DNA of 64,000 bases from JACCVG01 sp963790245 (GTDB taxonomy: Bacteria; Actinomycetota; Thermoleophilia; Solirubrobacterales; Thermoleophilaceae), in the NCBI GenBank assembly GCA_963790245.1, contig CAWBNP010000002.1:496001-560000 (forward strand), read 5' to 3'. The position numbers and the translations under genes are program-made. Below the pieces are notes generated by a model, which was not told the DNA's origin, did not search any database, and saw only the letters and a program-made list of their open reading frames with translations. Below, piece by piece: positions 38,051 to 46,578 of the stretch; position 1 is the stretch's first letter, and each line of letters opens with the position of its first letter.

Positions 38051-38296
38051 CTAGGGGGAATCGATCAACCCCCCGGTCGTCGCCCCCGGCAACCCGAACA
38101 GCAGCAGGGCGACGGACAGCGCCACGATTGCGAGCGCGGCGGTGATCAGCCATGCGCTGCGCGGTGGCCGACTCCCGAGGAGGAGCAGGGCCACCCCGAT
38201 GACGATCCCCAACGGCGGAAGGAGGAAGGCGGCCAGCAAACCCAGTACGACGCCGACCGGCCGCCGGCGCTGGGATCGATCCGTCGGGCCCGTCAC
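38051..38296 (-). CDS. small two-helix membrane protein
   Basis: 81 residues from GTG 38296. A charged start (GPTDRSQRRRP) is followed by two membrane segments (VVLGLLAAFLLPPLGIVIGV and WLITAALAIVALSVALLLFG). It looks like short DUF4190-type proteins, but I am not certain of the family. It overlaps the end of the secreted gene upstream. Confidence 0.55.
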   Translation of the reverse strand: MTGPTDRSQRRRPVGVVLGLLAAFLLPPLGIVIGVALLLLGSRPPRSAWLITAALAIVALSVALLLFGLPGATTGGLIDSP

Positions 38297-38725
38297 TTCA
38301 CACCATTCGATTCGTTCGCGGTCCCGTCGTAGTGGACCCGGAGGTTGATGAACGGGCGCAGCTGGGTCGCGCAGGCAGCTCGTGGTGGGCAGTATTTGAA
38401 GAACCCGCGACGGTAGGTCCAATGCCCGCCCCTCTTGACCGGCCGTAGTCGTAGCGGTAGTCGGCCTTGCCCTCGGAGCCCCTGTAGTCCCAGCCGGCTG
38501 CTCCCGAAGCCGTGTTCACGCTCGGCTCGACGCTCACCGCGCCATCCTTGACGGTGACCGTCCGCTTGGCACGGTTCCAGCACCAGTACTTGCTCACTGC
38601 GCCTCATCGATCAGCCCGCCGGAAACGGCGCCGGGAGATTGTTCTCCAGCGAGCGCAGCGCCCGGCGACAGCAGCGCGACAACTCCCACGACGGCGATTA
38701 GCGACCTCCGCACAACGCACCCCAT
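38293..38725 (-). CDS. secreted hypothetical protein, broken frame
   Basis: Pieces suggest one exported protein. An ATG at 38725 after GGGGAGGG encodes a signal peptide (LIAVVGVVALLSPGAALAG) but stops after EAQ. One frame over, the mature part continues VSKYWCWNRAKRTVTVKDGA and GWDYRGSEGKADYRYDYG. Another frame gives GGHWTYRRGFFKYCPP, CATQLRPFINLRVHYDGT and the end NGVK. Two single-base errors (near 38600 and 38435) would restore about 143 residues rich in Tyr, Trp and Cys. It may be a sequencing artefact or a decayed gene. No family recognised. Confidence 0.5.
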
Positions 38726-38807
38726 GCACCCTCCCCGCCTGGTTGGTCAGTTGCACTGAGAATGGCGTCGGGCTAGCGACGAACAAAGACGCGACCGCTT
38801 CGAATCG

Positions 38808-40280
38808 CTACTGGTTCGGCAACAGTCCGCGCGCTCGCAACTCGCCCGCGATCGCCTCGCGATGCAGTCCGTCGTAGAGCTGTTGATCAGCCCGGAGCAA
38901 CGCCTCAGCCGCGTCCCGGAAGCCGGCCCCGGCGGGTAGCGCGAAGTTGGACTGCAGTACGACCCGATCCATCACGGACTTGCCGGCGCCGTCTTCACCG
39001 AGCTGGCCCCGCAACCGCCACAACGCGCTCGACCAGACCTGGCCCACGCAGTGGAAGTCCTGGCTGCAGGTGGGATCGAGCGAGTCGAGGCCGCCGGCGA
39101 GATCGGTGCGACGCAGACACGAAACCCCGAGCGGCAGGCTGTCCCAATCGAACACGCAGGCCGCGTCCTCCCCGCTGGTGCTCTGGGTCTCGGCGGTCAT
39201 CACCGCGCCGAGGTAGTCGCCGAACCCCTCCCCGATCGCCTGGCCCTCTTCCCGCTCGCGGAAGTTCGCGCCCTGAACGTCCTGCACGGCGTGTCCGTAC
39301 TCGTGGACGATCACGTCGCCGTCCTCGGCGTCGTCGACTCCGCCTTTCCCGAAGGTGATCGAGCGATCGATCGGGAGGAAGAAGGAGTTGTCGTCCGGGA
39401 TCCCGTTCGCGATCACGCGCAGCCTTCTGGGTGTGGCCTCGCCGAGGCCGAGCGAGCGGATGTAGGCCGCCGCCCGGTCGATGTGGAAGTACGCCATTGC
39501 CCCCTCGAACTCGGCATCGCCGCGGGTCAGTGATCGCCAGTCGCGTGACTTTGAGCAGACCTGCCGGGCCCGCACCTGGACGGCCGCGAAGGTTCCCTGC
39601 AGGCACTTGCTGCCGCCGCGCAGGCGCGGCAGGACGACCGATGCCCGCAGACCGGTCAGTTGCGCCGAATCGGCATCGCGGGCATCGGCAAGGCCGTCTC
39701 GGACGCCGAAGTTCTCGACCACCGGATTGGGCACGAACAAACGTGCCCGGCCGCGCGCGGAGACGGCGAGGTCGCGCTTTGAGAGGACCTCGCCCGACCG
39801 TGCTCCGACCAGCACCCGGAAGTCGCCGAACGGTCGCTCCGATGGGACCAAGACCTCCCAGACCAGCCGATCGCGGCCGCCGCGCGCATCGATCCCGGTG
39901 TCGGCTCGCGTCGGCGCCCGCTCGGCGCGTACGCCGACCGCCTCGTGGGCGATCGCGATCGCTTCCCTCCGCGACACGTTGGCATCGCCCGAGGGTCGGA
40001 CCGCTCGCCGCGTCCGGTCCGCGACGACGCGCGGCCGCTCGCCGTCGGGCTCGACCACGACGACTTCCGAGTCGAGCACGGGGACGCCGTCAACCACCTG
40101 CCGGTAGCGATCGAAGCTCACTCCCACGCTCTCCCGCGAGGACTCGGGCTCGAGCTCGCTGATCGGAGCGTCGACCTGATCGGCCAGCCGATCGGGAAGC
40201 TCCGCGGCGAGGACGGGGGCGGAAATCAGGAGAACCGACCCCGCGGCTGCGCCGGCGACTATCGAGCGAAGGGCGTTCAT
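38808..40280 (-). CDS. secreted zinc metallopeptidase (fungalysin/thermolysin-like)
   Basis: 490 residues, intact. Signal peptide about residues 1-25 (ending APVLAAE). The propeptide contains an FTP-like part (ESVGVSFDRYRQVVDGVPV) and a PepSY-like part. The catalytic motif is VIVHEYGHAVQDVQG (HExxH), with a downstream glutamate in AIGEGFGDYLGAVM, the gluzincin pattern, closest to M36 and M4 peptidases. Several cysteines (CLQGTF, CVFDWD, CLRRTD, DPTCSQDFHC) suggest disulphides. Substrate unknown; an extracellular role is likely. Confidence 0.85.
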   Translation of the reverse strand: MNALRSIVAGAAAGSVLLISAPVLAAELPDRLADQVDAPISELEPESSRESVGVSFDRYRQVVDGVPVLDSEVVVVEPDGERPRVVADRTRRAVRPSGDANVSRREAIAIAHEAVGVRAERAPTRADTGIDARGGRDRLVWEVLVPSERPFGDFRVLVGARSGEVLSKRDLAVSARGRARLFVPNPVVENFGVRDGLADARDADSAQLTGLRASVVLPRLRGGSKCLQGTFAAVQVRARQVCSKSRDWRSLTRGDAEFEGAMAYFHIDRAAAYIRSLGLGEATPRRLRVIANGIPDDNSFFLPIDRSITFGKGGVDDAEDGDVIVHEYGHAVQDVQGANFREREEGQAIGEGFGDYLGAVMTAETQSTSGEDAACVFDWDSLPLGVSCLRRTDLAGGLDSLDPTCSQDFHCVGQVWSSALWRLRGQLGEDGAGKSVMDRVVLQSNFALPAGAGFRDAAEALLRADQQLYDGLHREAIAGELRARGLLPNQ

Positions 40281-40316
40281 GGCGGTCGCGGCCCTGCGGC
40301 CGACCGCATCATTGTG

Positions 40317-40895
40317 TCAGCCCGAGACTCGCTGTTCGCCGGCTCTCAGCAATCGCTGGCGGAGCCCGCCCTCCTCCTCCGGGCTCGGATCAAAGGCCGT
40401 GATCTCGGGCAGCTCGCTGAGGCCGGCGAGCCCGAACAGCCGCTCGAACAGCTCCGAGGTCCGGTAGAGGACGGCGCCGAACTGGGAACGCCCGGCCTCC
40501 TCGATCAAACCGCGCGCGAGCAGGGTGCCGACACCCGACTCGGAGGAGACCCCGCGAATCCGAGCGATCTCCGGGCGCGAGACAGGCTGCAGGTAGGCGA
40601 CGATCGCGAGGCACTCCGACTGGGCCTGGCTGAGCGGTGGGGTCCGGGGCTTGGCCAGCAACCGGCGCGCGCTTGCTTCGGCGCGCGGATCGGTCGCGAG
40701 CGCCCAACCGCCGCCCAGCTGGCGCAGGACCACGCCTCGATCGCCGTCGGTCAGGCTCCGGCCGAGCTCGGTCAGCGCCTCGGCGACCTGATCGGCTGAC
40801 GCTTCGCAGGCACGGGCGAGATCCTCGGCGGGCACCGAGTCCGGCGCGAGGAACAGCAGCGCCTCGATCTGCGCGCTCAGCGAGAGCTCGTTCAC
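40317..40895 (-). CDS. scpB: segregation and condensation protein B
   Basis: Winged-helix kleisin partner of the SMC condensin. The start is GTG 40895, forming a GTGA overlap with the scpA stop. About 192 residues. Blocks: SAQIEALLFLAPDSVPAEDL, QLGGGWALAT, LSQAQSECLAIVAYLQPVSR, EIARIRGVSSESGVGTLLAR and AVLYRTSELFERLFGL. Together with scpA and smc it completes the complex. Confidence 0.93.
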   Translation of the reverse strand: MNELSLSAQIEALLFLAPDSVPAEDLARACEASADQVAEALTELGRSLTDGDRGVVLRQLGGGWALATDPRAEASARRLLAKPRTPPLSQAQSECLAIVAYLQPVSRPEIARIRGVSSESGVGTLLARGLIEEAGRSQFGAVLYRTSELFERLFGLAGLSELPEITAFDPSPEEEGGLRQRLLRAGEQRVSG

Positions 40896-41626
40896 CTGGC
40901 ACCACCGGCGGCGCTTACCCGGATCGGCTCGAACGGGCCGGTCTGGCTCCATTGCGCCTCGCCCGCCTTGTAGAGCTCCAGCAGGGCGAAGATCGTGACC
41001 GCCTCCGTTACCCGGTCGGCGCCGAGCACGGCGTCGTCGAAGTCGAACGAGCCACGCTCGGCGAGCAGGCCGCGCAGATGGTTCAGCCGCTGTTCGAGCG
41101 TGATGCGTGCCCGCGCGACGTGGCTGAGGTCGAGCGGCGGGGGATGGCGGAGGAGCTCGCCGATCGCCGCCGCGAGGGTGACCGGCTCATATGCCTGCTC
41201 GGCGGCCTCGAGCGTGACCTGTCGCAGCTCGGTCGGCAGCGGTGCCGCGCGGAAGCGATGGCCTTCCTCGGCGGCCAGCCGGTCGATCAGCGCTAGCCCG
41301 GCGGACCGGTAGCGGCCGTACTCGAGCATCCGCGCGAGCAGCTCCTCGGCCGCCTCGCCGGGGTCGAGCTCGGGCTGCTCGTCCTCCTCGCCCGGAAGCA
41401 TCATCCGCGACTTGAGCTCGAGCAGGGCAGCGATCAGAACCAGGAACTCGGTCGTCGCCTCGAGGTCGACCTCGCCGCGGCGCTCGAGATCCGCGACGTA
41501 GGCGAGCACGACATCGGCGAGATCGACCTCGAGCAGATCGACCTCCTCGCGCAGGACGAGCGTCGTCAGCAGGTCGAAAGGACCCTGGAAGACCTCGAGA
41601 TCGAGATCGAGCGCGCCGAGTTGCAC
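40892..41626 (-). CDS. scpA: segregation and condensation protein A (kleisin)
   Basis: Kleisin subunit bridging the SMC heads. 244 residues, intact. The N-terminus reads LDLEVFQGPFDLLTTLVLRE (the FxGPLDLLL-like signature with T for L). It continues VDLLEVDLADVVLAYV and TTEFLVLIAALLELKSRMML. The C-terminal winged helix contains AVTIFALLELYKAGEAQWSQ. It starts 71 nt from the rod-like inverted repeat. Confidence 0.93.
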   Translation of the reverse strand: MQLGALDLDLEVFQGPFDLLTTLVLREEVDLLEVDLADVVLAYVADLERRGEVDLEATTEFLVLIAALLELKSRMMLPGEEDEQPELDPGEAAEELLARMLEYGRYRSAGLALIDRLAAEEGHRFRAAPLPTELRQVTLEAAEQAYEPVTLAAAIGELLRHPPPLDLSHVARARITLEQRLNHLRGLLAERGSFDFDDAVLGADRVTEAVTIFALLELYKAGEAQWSQTGPFEPIRVSAAGGAR

Positions 41627-41697
41627 GCCAGCAGGGTACGGCCTGGTCCGGCGGGGACTCCGGCCGGCGCATCGGATCGCGCTGGTACCGTCGGCCG

Positions 41698-41858
41698 ATG
41701 GCTGATTTCACGGGAGCGTGCGTGGGAGAGCCGAAAAGGCCGAGCTGGGGTAGGACGCAGGGTGAGTTCATGCCCGTGCGGCATGGACGAACCCGAGGAC
41801 GCCGCCCCGCGACCGCGTTTTCGGCTCTCCTGCGTGCGGTTCCCGTGGAGTCAGCCAT
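41698..41858. repeat. 161-nt rod-like inverted repeat between scpA and gtrA
   Basis: An almost continuous hairpin fills most of the 241-nt divergent gap. Outer arm: ATGGCTGA/TCAGCCAT, TTT/GAG wobbles, CACGGGA/TCCCGTG, GCGTGC/GCGTGC (self-complementary with G-T) and GGAGAGCCGAAAA/TTTTCGGCTCTCC (41725-41737 with 41818-41830). Inner part: GGGG/CCCC, GGGT/ACCC and CATGCC/GGCATG around a CGTGC loop. One internal loop has AGGACGC on both sides. It could be a structured RNA, a protein-binding site, or a palindromic mobile remnant. Confidence 0.75.
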
Positions 41859-41867
41859 CTAGCCCCG

Positions 41868-42335
41868 ATGGACGAGCGCCCGAGCAACCCATCTCGCGAG
41901 CGCGCACGTGAGCTGCTGCGCTCCGGCGAAACGCACCACCAGTTGCTCCGCTATCTGATCGCCGGCGGTTCAGTGTTCGTCTTCTACGTGCTGCTGACGT
42001 TGCTGCTCAGCGGCCCGGTCGGGCTGCCCGTCCAGCTGGCGCTCCTGATCGGCTTCGCGTGCGCGATCGGCGTCCACTTCTTCGCCCAGCGGTTTTTCGT
42101 CTTCGCCCACGTCGAGAGCTTTGCGATCTCCGGCTCGCACCAGGTCGCGCGCTACGCGCTGTTCGCCTGCGTCCAGTACGCGGCCACTGCGCTCGGGACC
42201 GCGACCATCCAGAGCGCCTTCCAGACATCCGGACAGGTCTCCTACCTGGTGGCGGTCTCGCTTGTGACCGTGGTCGTCTTCATCGTGCTCCGCACACGGA
42301 TCTTCCACGGCGCGGCGCCGGCCGAGGGACTCTAA
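41868..42335 (+). CDS. GtrA-family membrane protein
   Basis: 155 residues, intact. Four membrane segments (about residues 28-45, 50-72, 90-110 and 118-140) with the GtrA-typical YLIAGGSVFVFYVLLT, FFAQRFFVF and YALFACVQYAA. GtrA proteins are thought to help move lipid-linked sugars for cell-surface glycosylation. No glycosyltransferase lies beside it, so its target is unclear. It converges with trpS and overlaps its end. Confidence 0.85.
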   Translation: MDERPSNPSRERARELLRSGETHHQLLRYLIAGGSVFVFYVLLTLLLSGPVGLPVQLALLIGFACAIGVHFFAQRFFVFAHVESFAISGSHQVARYALFACVQYAATALGTATIQSAFQTSGQVSYLVAVSLVTVVVFIVLRTRIFHGAAPAEGL

Positions 42336-43315
42336 GCCGCGCCAACGCCCATTCGGTCTCGGACCGTGGTGAGTGTGGTCGCGGCGATCGCTCGCGCTCG
42401 ATCGGCCCCCTGCGCGAGCACGACCGCGAGCGCGGCCTCGTCAGCGCGCAGCTCCAGGTAGCGCTCACGCACAGGCCCCAGATACTCGACCAGCTCGTCG
42501 GCAACGGCCTGTTTGAAGTCGCCGTAACGGACCCCCTCGAAGGAGGCCTCGACCGCGCGGGCGGTCGAGCTCCTGACAACGGCGAGGATCTCGATCAGGT
42601 TCGTGATCCCGGGCTTGTCGGGAGCGCAGACGACCTCGCTGCCCGAGTCGGTGACGGCGCTGCGCAACTTCTTGATGATCGCGGCCGGCTCGTCGGTCAC
42701 GAACAGGAGCCCGGCCTCGCTGCCGGCGGTCGTCGACATCTTCTGGGTCGGATCCTGGAGATCCATGATCCGTGCTCCGACCTCGGGGATCCGGTGGGCC
42801 GGAACCGTGAAGGTGTCGCCGAACCGTTCGTTGAACCGCTCCGCGATGTCGCGGGTCAGCTCGATGTGCTGGCGCTGGTCATCTCCGACCGGCACCTCTT
42901 CCGCCTGGTAGGCGAGGATGTCGGCGGCCTGGAGGACCGGATACAGGAACAGCCCGGCCGAGATCAGCTCTCGCTGCCGCGCCGACTTCTCCTTGAACTG
43001 GTGCATCCGGTTGAGATCGCCGTGCGCGGTGACCGACGCGAGCAGCCAGCACAGCTCGGAGTGTTCCCGGACATCGGACTGCCGGAACAGGATGCAGCGG
43101 GCCGGGTCAAGACCCGCTGCGAGCAGCATCGCGGTCGTATCGAGCACGCGCGCGCGGAGCTCGGCGACGTCGTAGGAGACGGTGATCGCGTGGAGGTCCA
43201 CGACGCAGTAGATCCCTTCGCCACGCTCCTGCCCGTCGACGTACTGGCGAATCGCGCCGAGGTAGTTGCCGAGGTGCTTGCGGCCCGTCGGCTGGATCCC
43301 GCTGAAGATTCGCAC
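42332..43315 (-). CDS. trpS: tryptophanyl-tRNA synthetase
   Basis: Class I synthetase charging tRNA-Trp. 327 residues, intact. HIGH-like motif SGIQPTGRKHLGNYLGAI, KMSKS-like motif PTQKMSTTAG, plus YPVLQAADILAYQAEEVPVG with DDQRQHIELTRDIA. It begins 3 nt after gcvPB and is probably part of the gcv transcript, an uncommon partner for that operon. Confidence 0.96.
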   Translation of the reverse strand: MRIFSGIQPTGRKHLGNYLGAIRQYVDGQERGEGIYCVVDLHAITVSYDVAELRARVLDTTAMLLAAGLDPARCILFRQSDVREHSELCWLLASVTAHGDLNRMHQFKEKSARQRELISAGLFLYPVLQAADILAYQAEEVPVGDDQRQHIELTRDIAERFNERFGDTFTVPAHRIPEVGARIMDLQDPTQKMSTTAGSEAGLLFVTDEPAAIIKKLRSAVTDSGSEVVCAPDKPGITNLIEILAVVRSSTARAVEASFEGVRYGDFKQAVADELVEYLGPVRERYLELRADEAALAVVLAQGADRARAIAATTLTTVRDRMGVGAA

Positions 43316-43317
43316 CG

Positions 43318-44832
43318 CTACTCCGGCAGCGGCTGACGCACAACCGGCCGACGGGCCGCCGCCGCCTCGTCCAGCCGGCGAACCGGCGTCGAATACGGCG
43401 CGTTGCGGGCGATCTCGGGGTCCTCGGCGGCCTCGGCCAGCAGCTCGCGCACGATCTCCGCAAACCGGTCGAGCGTCTCCTTGGTCTCGGTCTCGGTCGG
43501 CTCGATCATCAGCGCCTCCTCGACGAGCAGCGGGAAGTAGACGGTCGGGGGATGGACGCGGTGGTCGAGCAACCGCTTGGCGATATCGAGCGTCCTGATC
43601 CCCAGCGCCTCGCGGGCGCCCGAGCCCGAGAGGACGAACTCGTGCATGCAGGTTCGATCGAACGCTACGGGCAGGTACTCGCCGATTCCGTCCTCGGCGA
43701 GTAGCGCCTTGAGGTAGTTCGCGTTCAGCACGGCGGTCTCCGAGACCTCGCGCAACCCGTCCCCGCCGACCGAACAGATGTATGCATAGGAGCGCACGAA
43801 CACGCCGTAGTTGCCCTGGAACCCGCGCAGCCGCCCGATCGAGGACGGCCGATCGAAGTCGAGGTCGTAGAACGGGCCACCGCCGTTGTCCGGCGCGCGC
43901 TGGATCACCTGCGGCTTCGGCAGGTAGGGCTCGATCCGCTCCGACACGGCGATCGGGCCGGCTCCCGGTCCACCGCCTCCGTGCGGCTGGGTGAACGACT
44001 TGTGGAGGTTGAAGTGAACGATGTCGAAACCCATGTCCCCGGGACGGGAGATGCCCATCACCGCGTTGAGGTTCGCCCCGTCGTAGTAGAGCGTGGCACC
44101 GACCCCGTGGACGATCGCGGCGATCCGCTCGATATTGCGATCGAACAGGCCGAGCGTGTTGGGGTTGGTCAGCATCAGGCAGGCGACGTCGGGGGTCGCC
44201 TTGCGCTCGAGGTCCTCGAGATCGATGCCGCCGTCGGGAGCGGTGCCGACCTTGACGACCTCATATCCCGCCATGACGACCGTCGCAGGGTTGGTCCCGT
44301 GTGCGGTATCAGGCGTCAGCACCTTGGTCCGCTGCTCGCCGCGGTCCTCGTGGTAGGCGCGGGTCAGGAGCAGCCCGGCGAGTTCGCCGTGGGATCCGGC
44401 GCTCGGCTGCAGCGAGACATGGGGCAGGCCGGAAACCTCGGCGAGCGCGCCCTGCAGCCGCCACATCAGCTCGAGCGCACCCTGAGCGTAGGCGGGATCC
44501 TGGAGCGGGTGGAGCTTGGCGTGACCGGGCAGCGCGGCGACCCGCTCGTTGAGCTTCGGGTTGTGCTTCATCGTGCACGAGCCGAGCGGGTAGAAGCCGG
44601 TGTCGAGGTCGAAGTTCTTTTTCGAGAGGTTGTTGTAGTGGCGGACGATCTCCGGCTCGGCGATCTCCGGTAGTCGCGGCGGCTCGCGGCGGATCGCCTC
44701 TGCCGGAAGGAGGTCCTCGATCGCCAGCTCGGGGACATCGGTCGGCGGTGGCATGAACGCTCGCCGACCGGCCTTGGACCGCTCGAAGATCGTCACGGCC
44801 TCGGCGGGCTCGGGGACCAAATGCCTGGCCAT
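43318..44832 (-). CDS. gcvPB: glycine dehydrogenase (decarboxylating) subunit 2
   Basis: PLP-carrying half of the split P-protein of the glycine cleavage system. 504 residues, intact. Blocks: FYPLGSCTMKHNPKLNERVA, SLQPSAGSHGELAGLLLTRA, TAHGTNPATVVMAGYEVV and LMLTNPNTLGLF. The PLP lysine region is HFNLHKSFTQPHGGGGPGAG. One-base overlap with gcvPA. The split form is typical of Gram-positives and many anaerobes. Confidence 0.97.
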   Translation of the reverse strand: MARHLVPEPAEAVTIFERSKAGRRAFMPPPTDVPELAIEDLLPAEAIRREPPRLPEIAEPEIVRHYNNLSKKNFDLDTGFYPLGSCTMKHNPKLNERVAALPGHAKLHPLQDPAYAQGALELMWRLQGALAEVSGLPHVSLQPSAGSHGELAGLLLTRAYHEDRGEQRTKVLTPDTAHGTNPATVVMAGYEVVKVGTAPDGGIDLEDLERKATPDVACLMLTNPNTLGLFDRNIERIAAIVHGVGATLYYDGANLNAVMGISRPGDMGFDIVHFNLHKSFTQPHGGGGPGAGPIAVSERIEPYLPKPQVIQRAPDNGGGPFYDLDFDRPSSIGRLRGFQGNYGVFVRSYAYICSVGGDGLREVSETAVLNANYLKALLAEDGIGEYLPVAFDRTCMHEFVLSGSGAREALGIRTLDIAKRLLDHRVHPPTVYFPLLVEEALMIEPTETETKETLDRFAEIVRELLAEAAEDPEIARNAPYSTPVRRLDEAAAARRPVVRQPLPE

Positions 44833-46184
44833 CAGGCGCTCACCTGCTCGTGCGCGCAGGTGCCGACCAGCTCGGCGAGCCGATCGATCTGATCGCGCGT
44901 CCGCCGCTCGGTGATCGCCACCAGCAGGCCGTCGCTGAACTCCGGGTAGTCGCGACCGAGCCGGTAGCCGGGGTTGATCCCGCCCGCACGGGCACGTTCG
45001 AAGAGCCCGTCGAGGTCGGGCACGCGAACCGCAAACTCACGCATCACAGGTCCGGGATTGATCGCCGCGAGCTCGCCGAGCGCCTCGCGCGCGTAGGCGG
45101 TGCGACGCAGCATCAGCTCGCCCAGCTCGACGAGTCCCCGGCGGCCGAGCCACGAGAGGTAGATCACCCCGGCGAGCGCGTTCAACGCCTGGGCGGTGCA
45201 GATGTTGTGCGTGGCCTTCTCCCGGCGGATGTGCTGCTCGCGCGTCTGGAGCGTCAGCACGAAGCCACGCCGGCCGTCCGCGTCGACCGTCTCCCCGGCG
45301 ATCCGGCCGGGCATCTTGCGGATGTAGCGTTCGGCGGCAGCGAAGAAGCCGAATGACGGCCCGCCGAAGTCGAGCCGGTTACCGAGCGTCTGCCCCTCAC
45401 CGATGCAGACATCGACGCCGAAGTCGCCGGGCGGGCGGAGCACGCCGAGCGTCAGCGGATCGACCGAGCAGACCAGCAGCGCGCCGGTCCGCTTGGCGGC
45501 CTCGGAGAGCTCGCCCATCGGTTCGACCGTGCCGAGGAAGTTCGGCTGCTGGATGAAGACCGCTGCGGTCCCATCGTCGACCAGCCGCGCGAGCTGCTCG
45601 GCGTCGGTCGCGCCGTGCTCGTCCAGCGGCGCCTCAACGACGGTCGCCCCGAAGCCGCGCGCGTAGGTTTCGAGCGTCTCGCGCGCGTGTGGGTGGACGC
45701 CGCGCGAGACGACGAACCGCGAGCGCCCGTTCTCCTGGATCGCCAGGTAGCCGGCCGCCGGGAGCGACGAAGGACCCTCATACAGCGACGCATTGGAGAC
45801 CGGCAGGCCGGTCAGCTCGGAGATCGCGGTCTGGAACTCGAACATCACCTGCAGCCCGCCCTGGGAGATCTCGGGCTGGTAGGGCGTGTACGGGGTCAGG
45901 AACTCCGAGCGCGACAGGATCGAGTCGATCAGCGCCGGCACGTAGTGGTCGTACATCCCGGCGCCGAGGAAGGTGACCTCGCGATCGGTGTGGCGGTTGC
46001 GGTCGGCGAGCTGGCCGAGGTGGTCGAAGACCTCCTGCTCGGAGCGGCCGTCCGGCAGCGCGAGCGGCCGATCGAGCCTCACCGACGCGGGGATCTCCGC
46101 GAACAACTCCTCGATCGAGCCGGCTCCGATCCGCGCGAGCATCTCGCGGCGGTCGGCGTCGGTCGCGGAGGTGTAACGGGTCAA
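44832..46184 (-). CDS. gcvPA: glycine dehydrogenase (decarboxylating) subunit 1
   Basis: N-terminal-type half of split glycine decarboxylase. About 450 residues, intact. The TTG at 46184 is chosen because it gives TRYTSATDADRREMLARIG, the family's normal beginning, right at the gcvH stop. An upstream in-frame start at 46220 would lie inside gcvH. Blocks: FLGAGMYDHYVPALIDSILS, FLTPYTPYQPEISQGGLQVM, LPVSNASLYEG, FIQQPNFLGTVEP and GLVELGELMLRRTAYA. Confidence 0.95.
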   Translation of the reverse strand: MTRYTSATDADRREMLARIGAGSIEELFAEIPASVRLDRPLALPDGRSEQEVFDHLGQLADRNRHTDREVTFLGAGMYDHYVPALIDSILSRSEFLTPYTPYQPEISQGGLQVMFEFQTAISELTGLPVSNASLYEGPSSLPAAGYLAIQENGRSRFVVSRGVHPHARETLETYARGFGATVVEAPLDEHGATDAEQLARLVDDGTAAVFIQQPNFLGTVEPMGELSEAAKRTGALLVCSVDPLTLGVLRPPGDFGVDVCIGEGQTLGNRLDFGGPSFGFFAAAERYIRKMPGRIAGETVDADGRRGFVLTLQTREQHIRREKATHNICTAQALNALAGVIYLSWLGRRGLVELGELMLRRTAYAREALGELAAINPGPVMREFAVRVPDLDGLFERARAGGINPGYRLGRDYPEFSDGLLVAITERRTRDQIDRLAELVGTCAHEQVSA

Positions 46185-46185
46185 G

Positions 46186-46575
46186 TCAGCCGCCGAGCAG
46201 CTCGCGGTACGCCGCGACATCGAGCAGCGAATCGCGCTCGGAGGCCTCGGCCGTCTTGATCCGCACGAGCCATCCCTCGCCGTAGGGGTCGTCGTTGATC
46301 CGCTCGGGCGAACTCGATAGATCCTCGTTGACGGCGATCACCTCGCCCGAGAGTGGCGCGTAGACGTCCGAGACGGCCTTGACCGACTCGACCTCGGCGT
46401 AAGACTCGTTCGCCGTCAGGGTGGTCCCGACCGCGGGCGGGTCGAAGAAGACGACCTCGCCGAGGGCGTCCTGCGCGAACCAAGTGATCCCGAGCGTCGC
46501 CTCCTCGCCATCGATCCGGGCCCAGTCGTGTTCGGGGTGGTACAGCAGTTCGTCGGGGTAGTTCTCGTCGGCCAC
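46186..46575 (-). CDS. gcvH: glycine cleavage system H protein
   Basis: Lipoyl carrier shuttling the aminomethyl group among P, T and L proteins. 129 residues, intact. GTG start 46575. The lipoylated lysine is in AEVESVKAVSDVYAPLSGEV. Other blocks: HDWARIDGEEATLGITWFAQ, ALGEVVFFDPP and PYGEGWLVRI. It starts a few bases after the gcvT stop. The L protein (lpdA) is not in the window. Confidence 0.97.
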   Translation of the reverse strand: MADENYPDELLYHPEHDWARIDGEEATLGITWFAQDALGEVVFFDPPAVGTTLTANESYAEVESVKAVSDVYAPLSGEVIAVNEDLSSSPERINDDPYGEGWLVRIKTAEASERDSLLDVAAYRELLGG

Positions 46576-46578
46576 CGC

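Noticed and set aside
41187..41858. Minus-strand frame running through the rod-like repeat into scpA
   Set aside because: Its upstream part is just the inverted repeat and its downstream part is out of frame with scpA.
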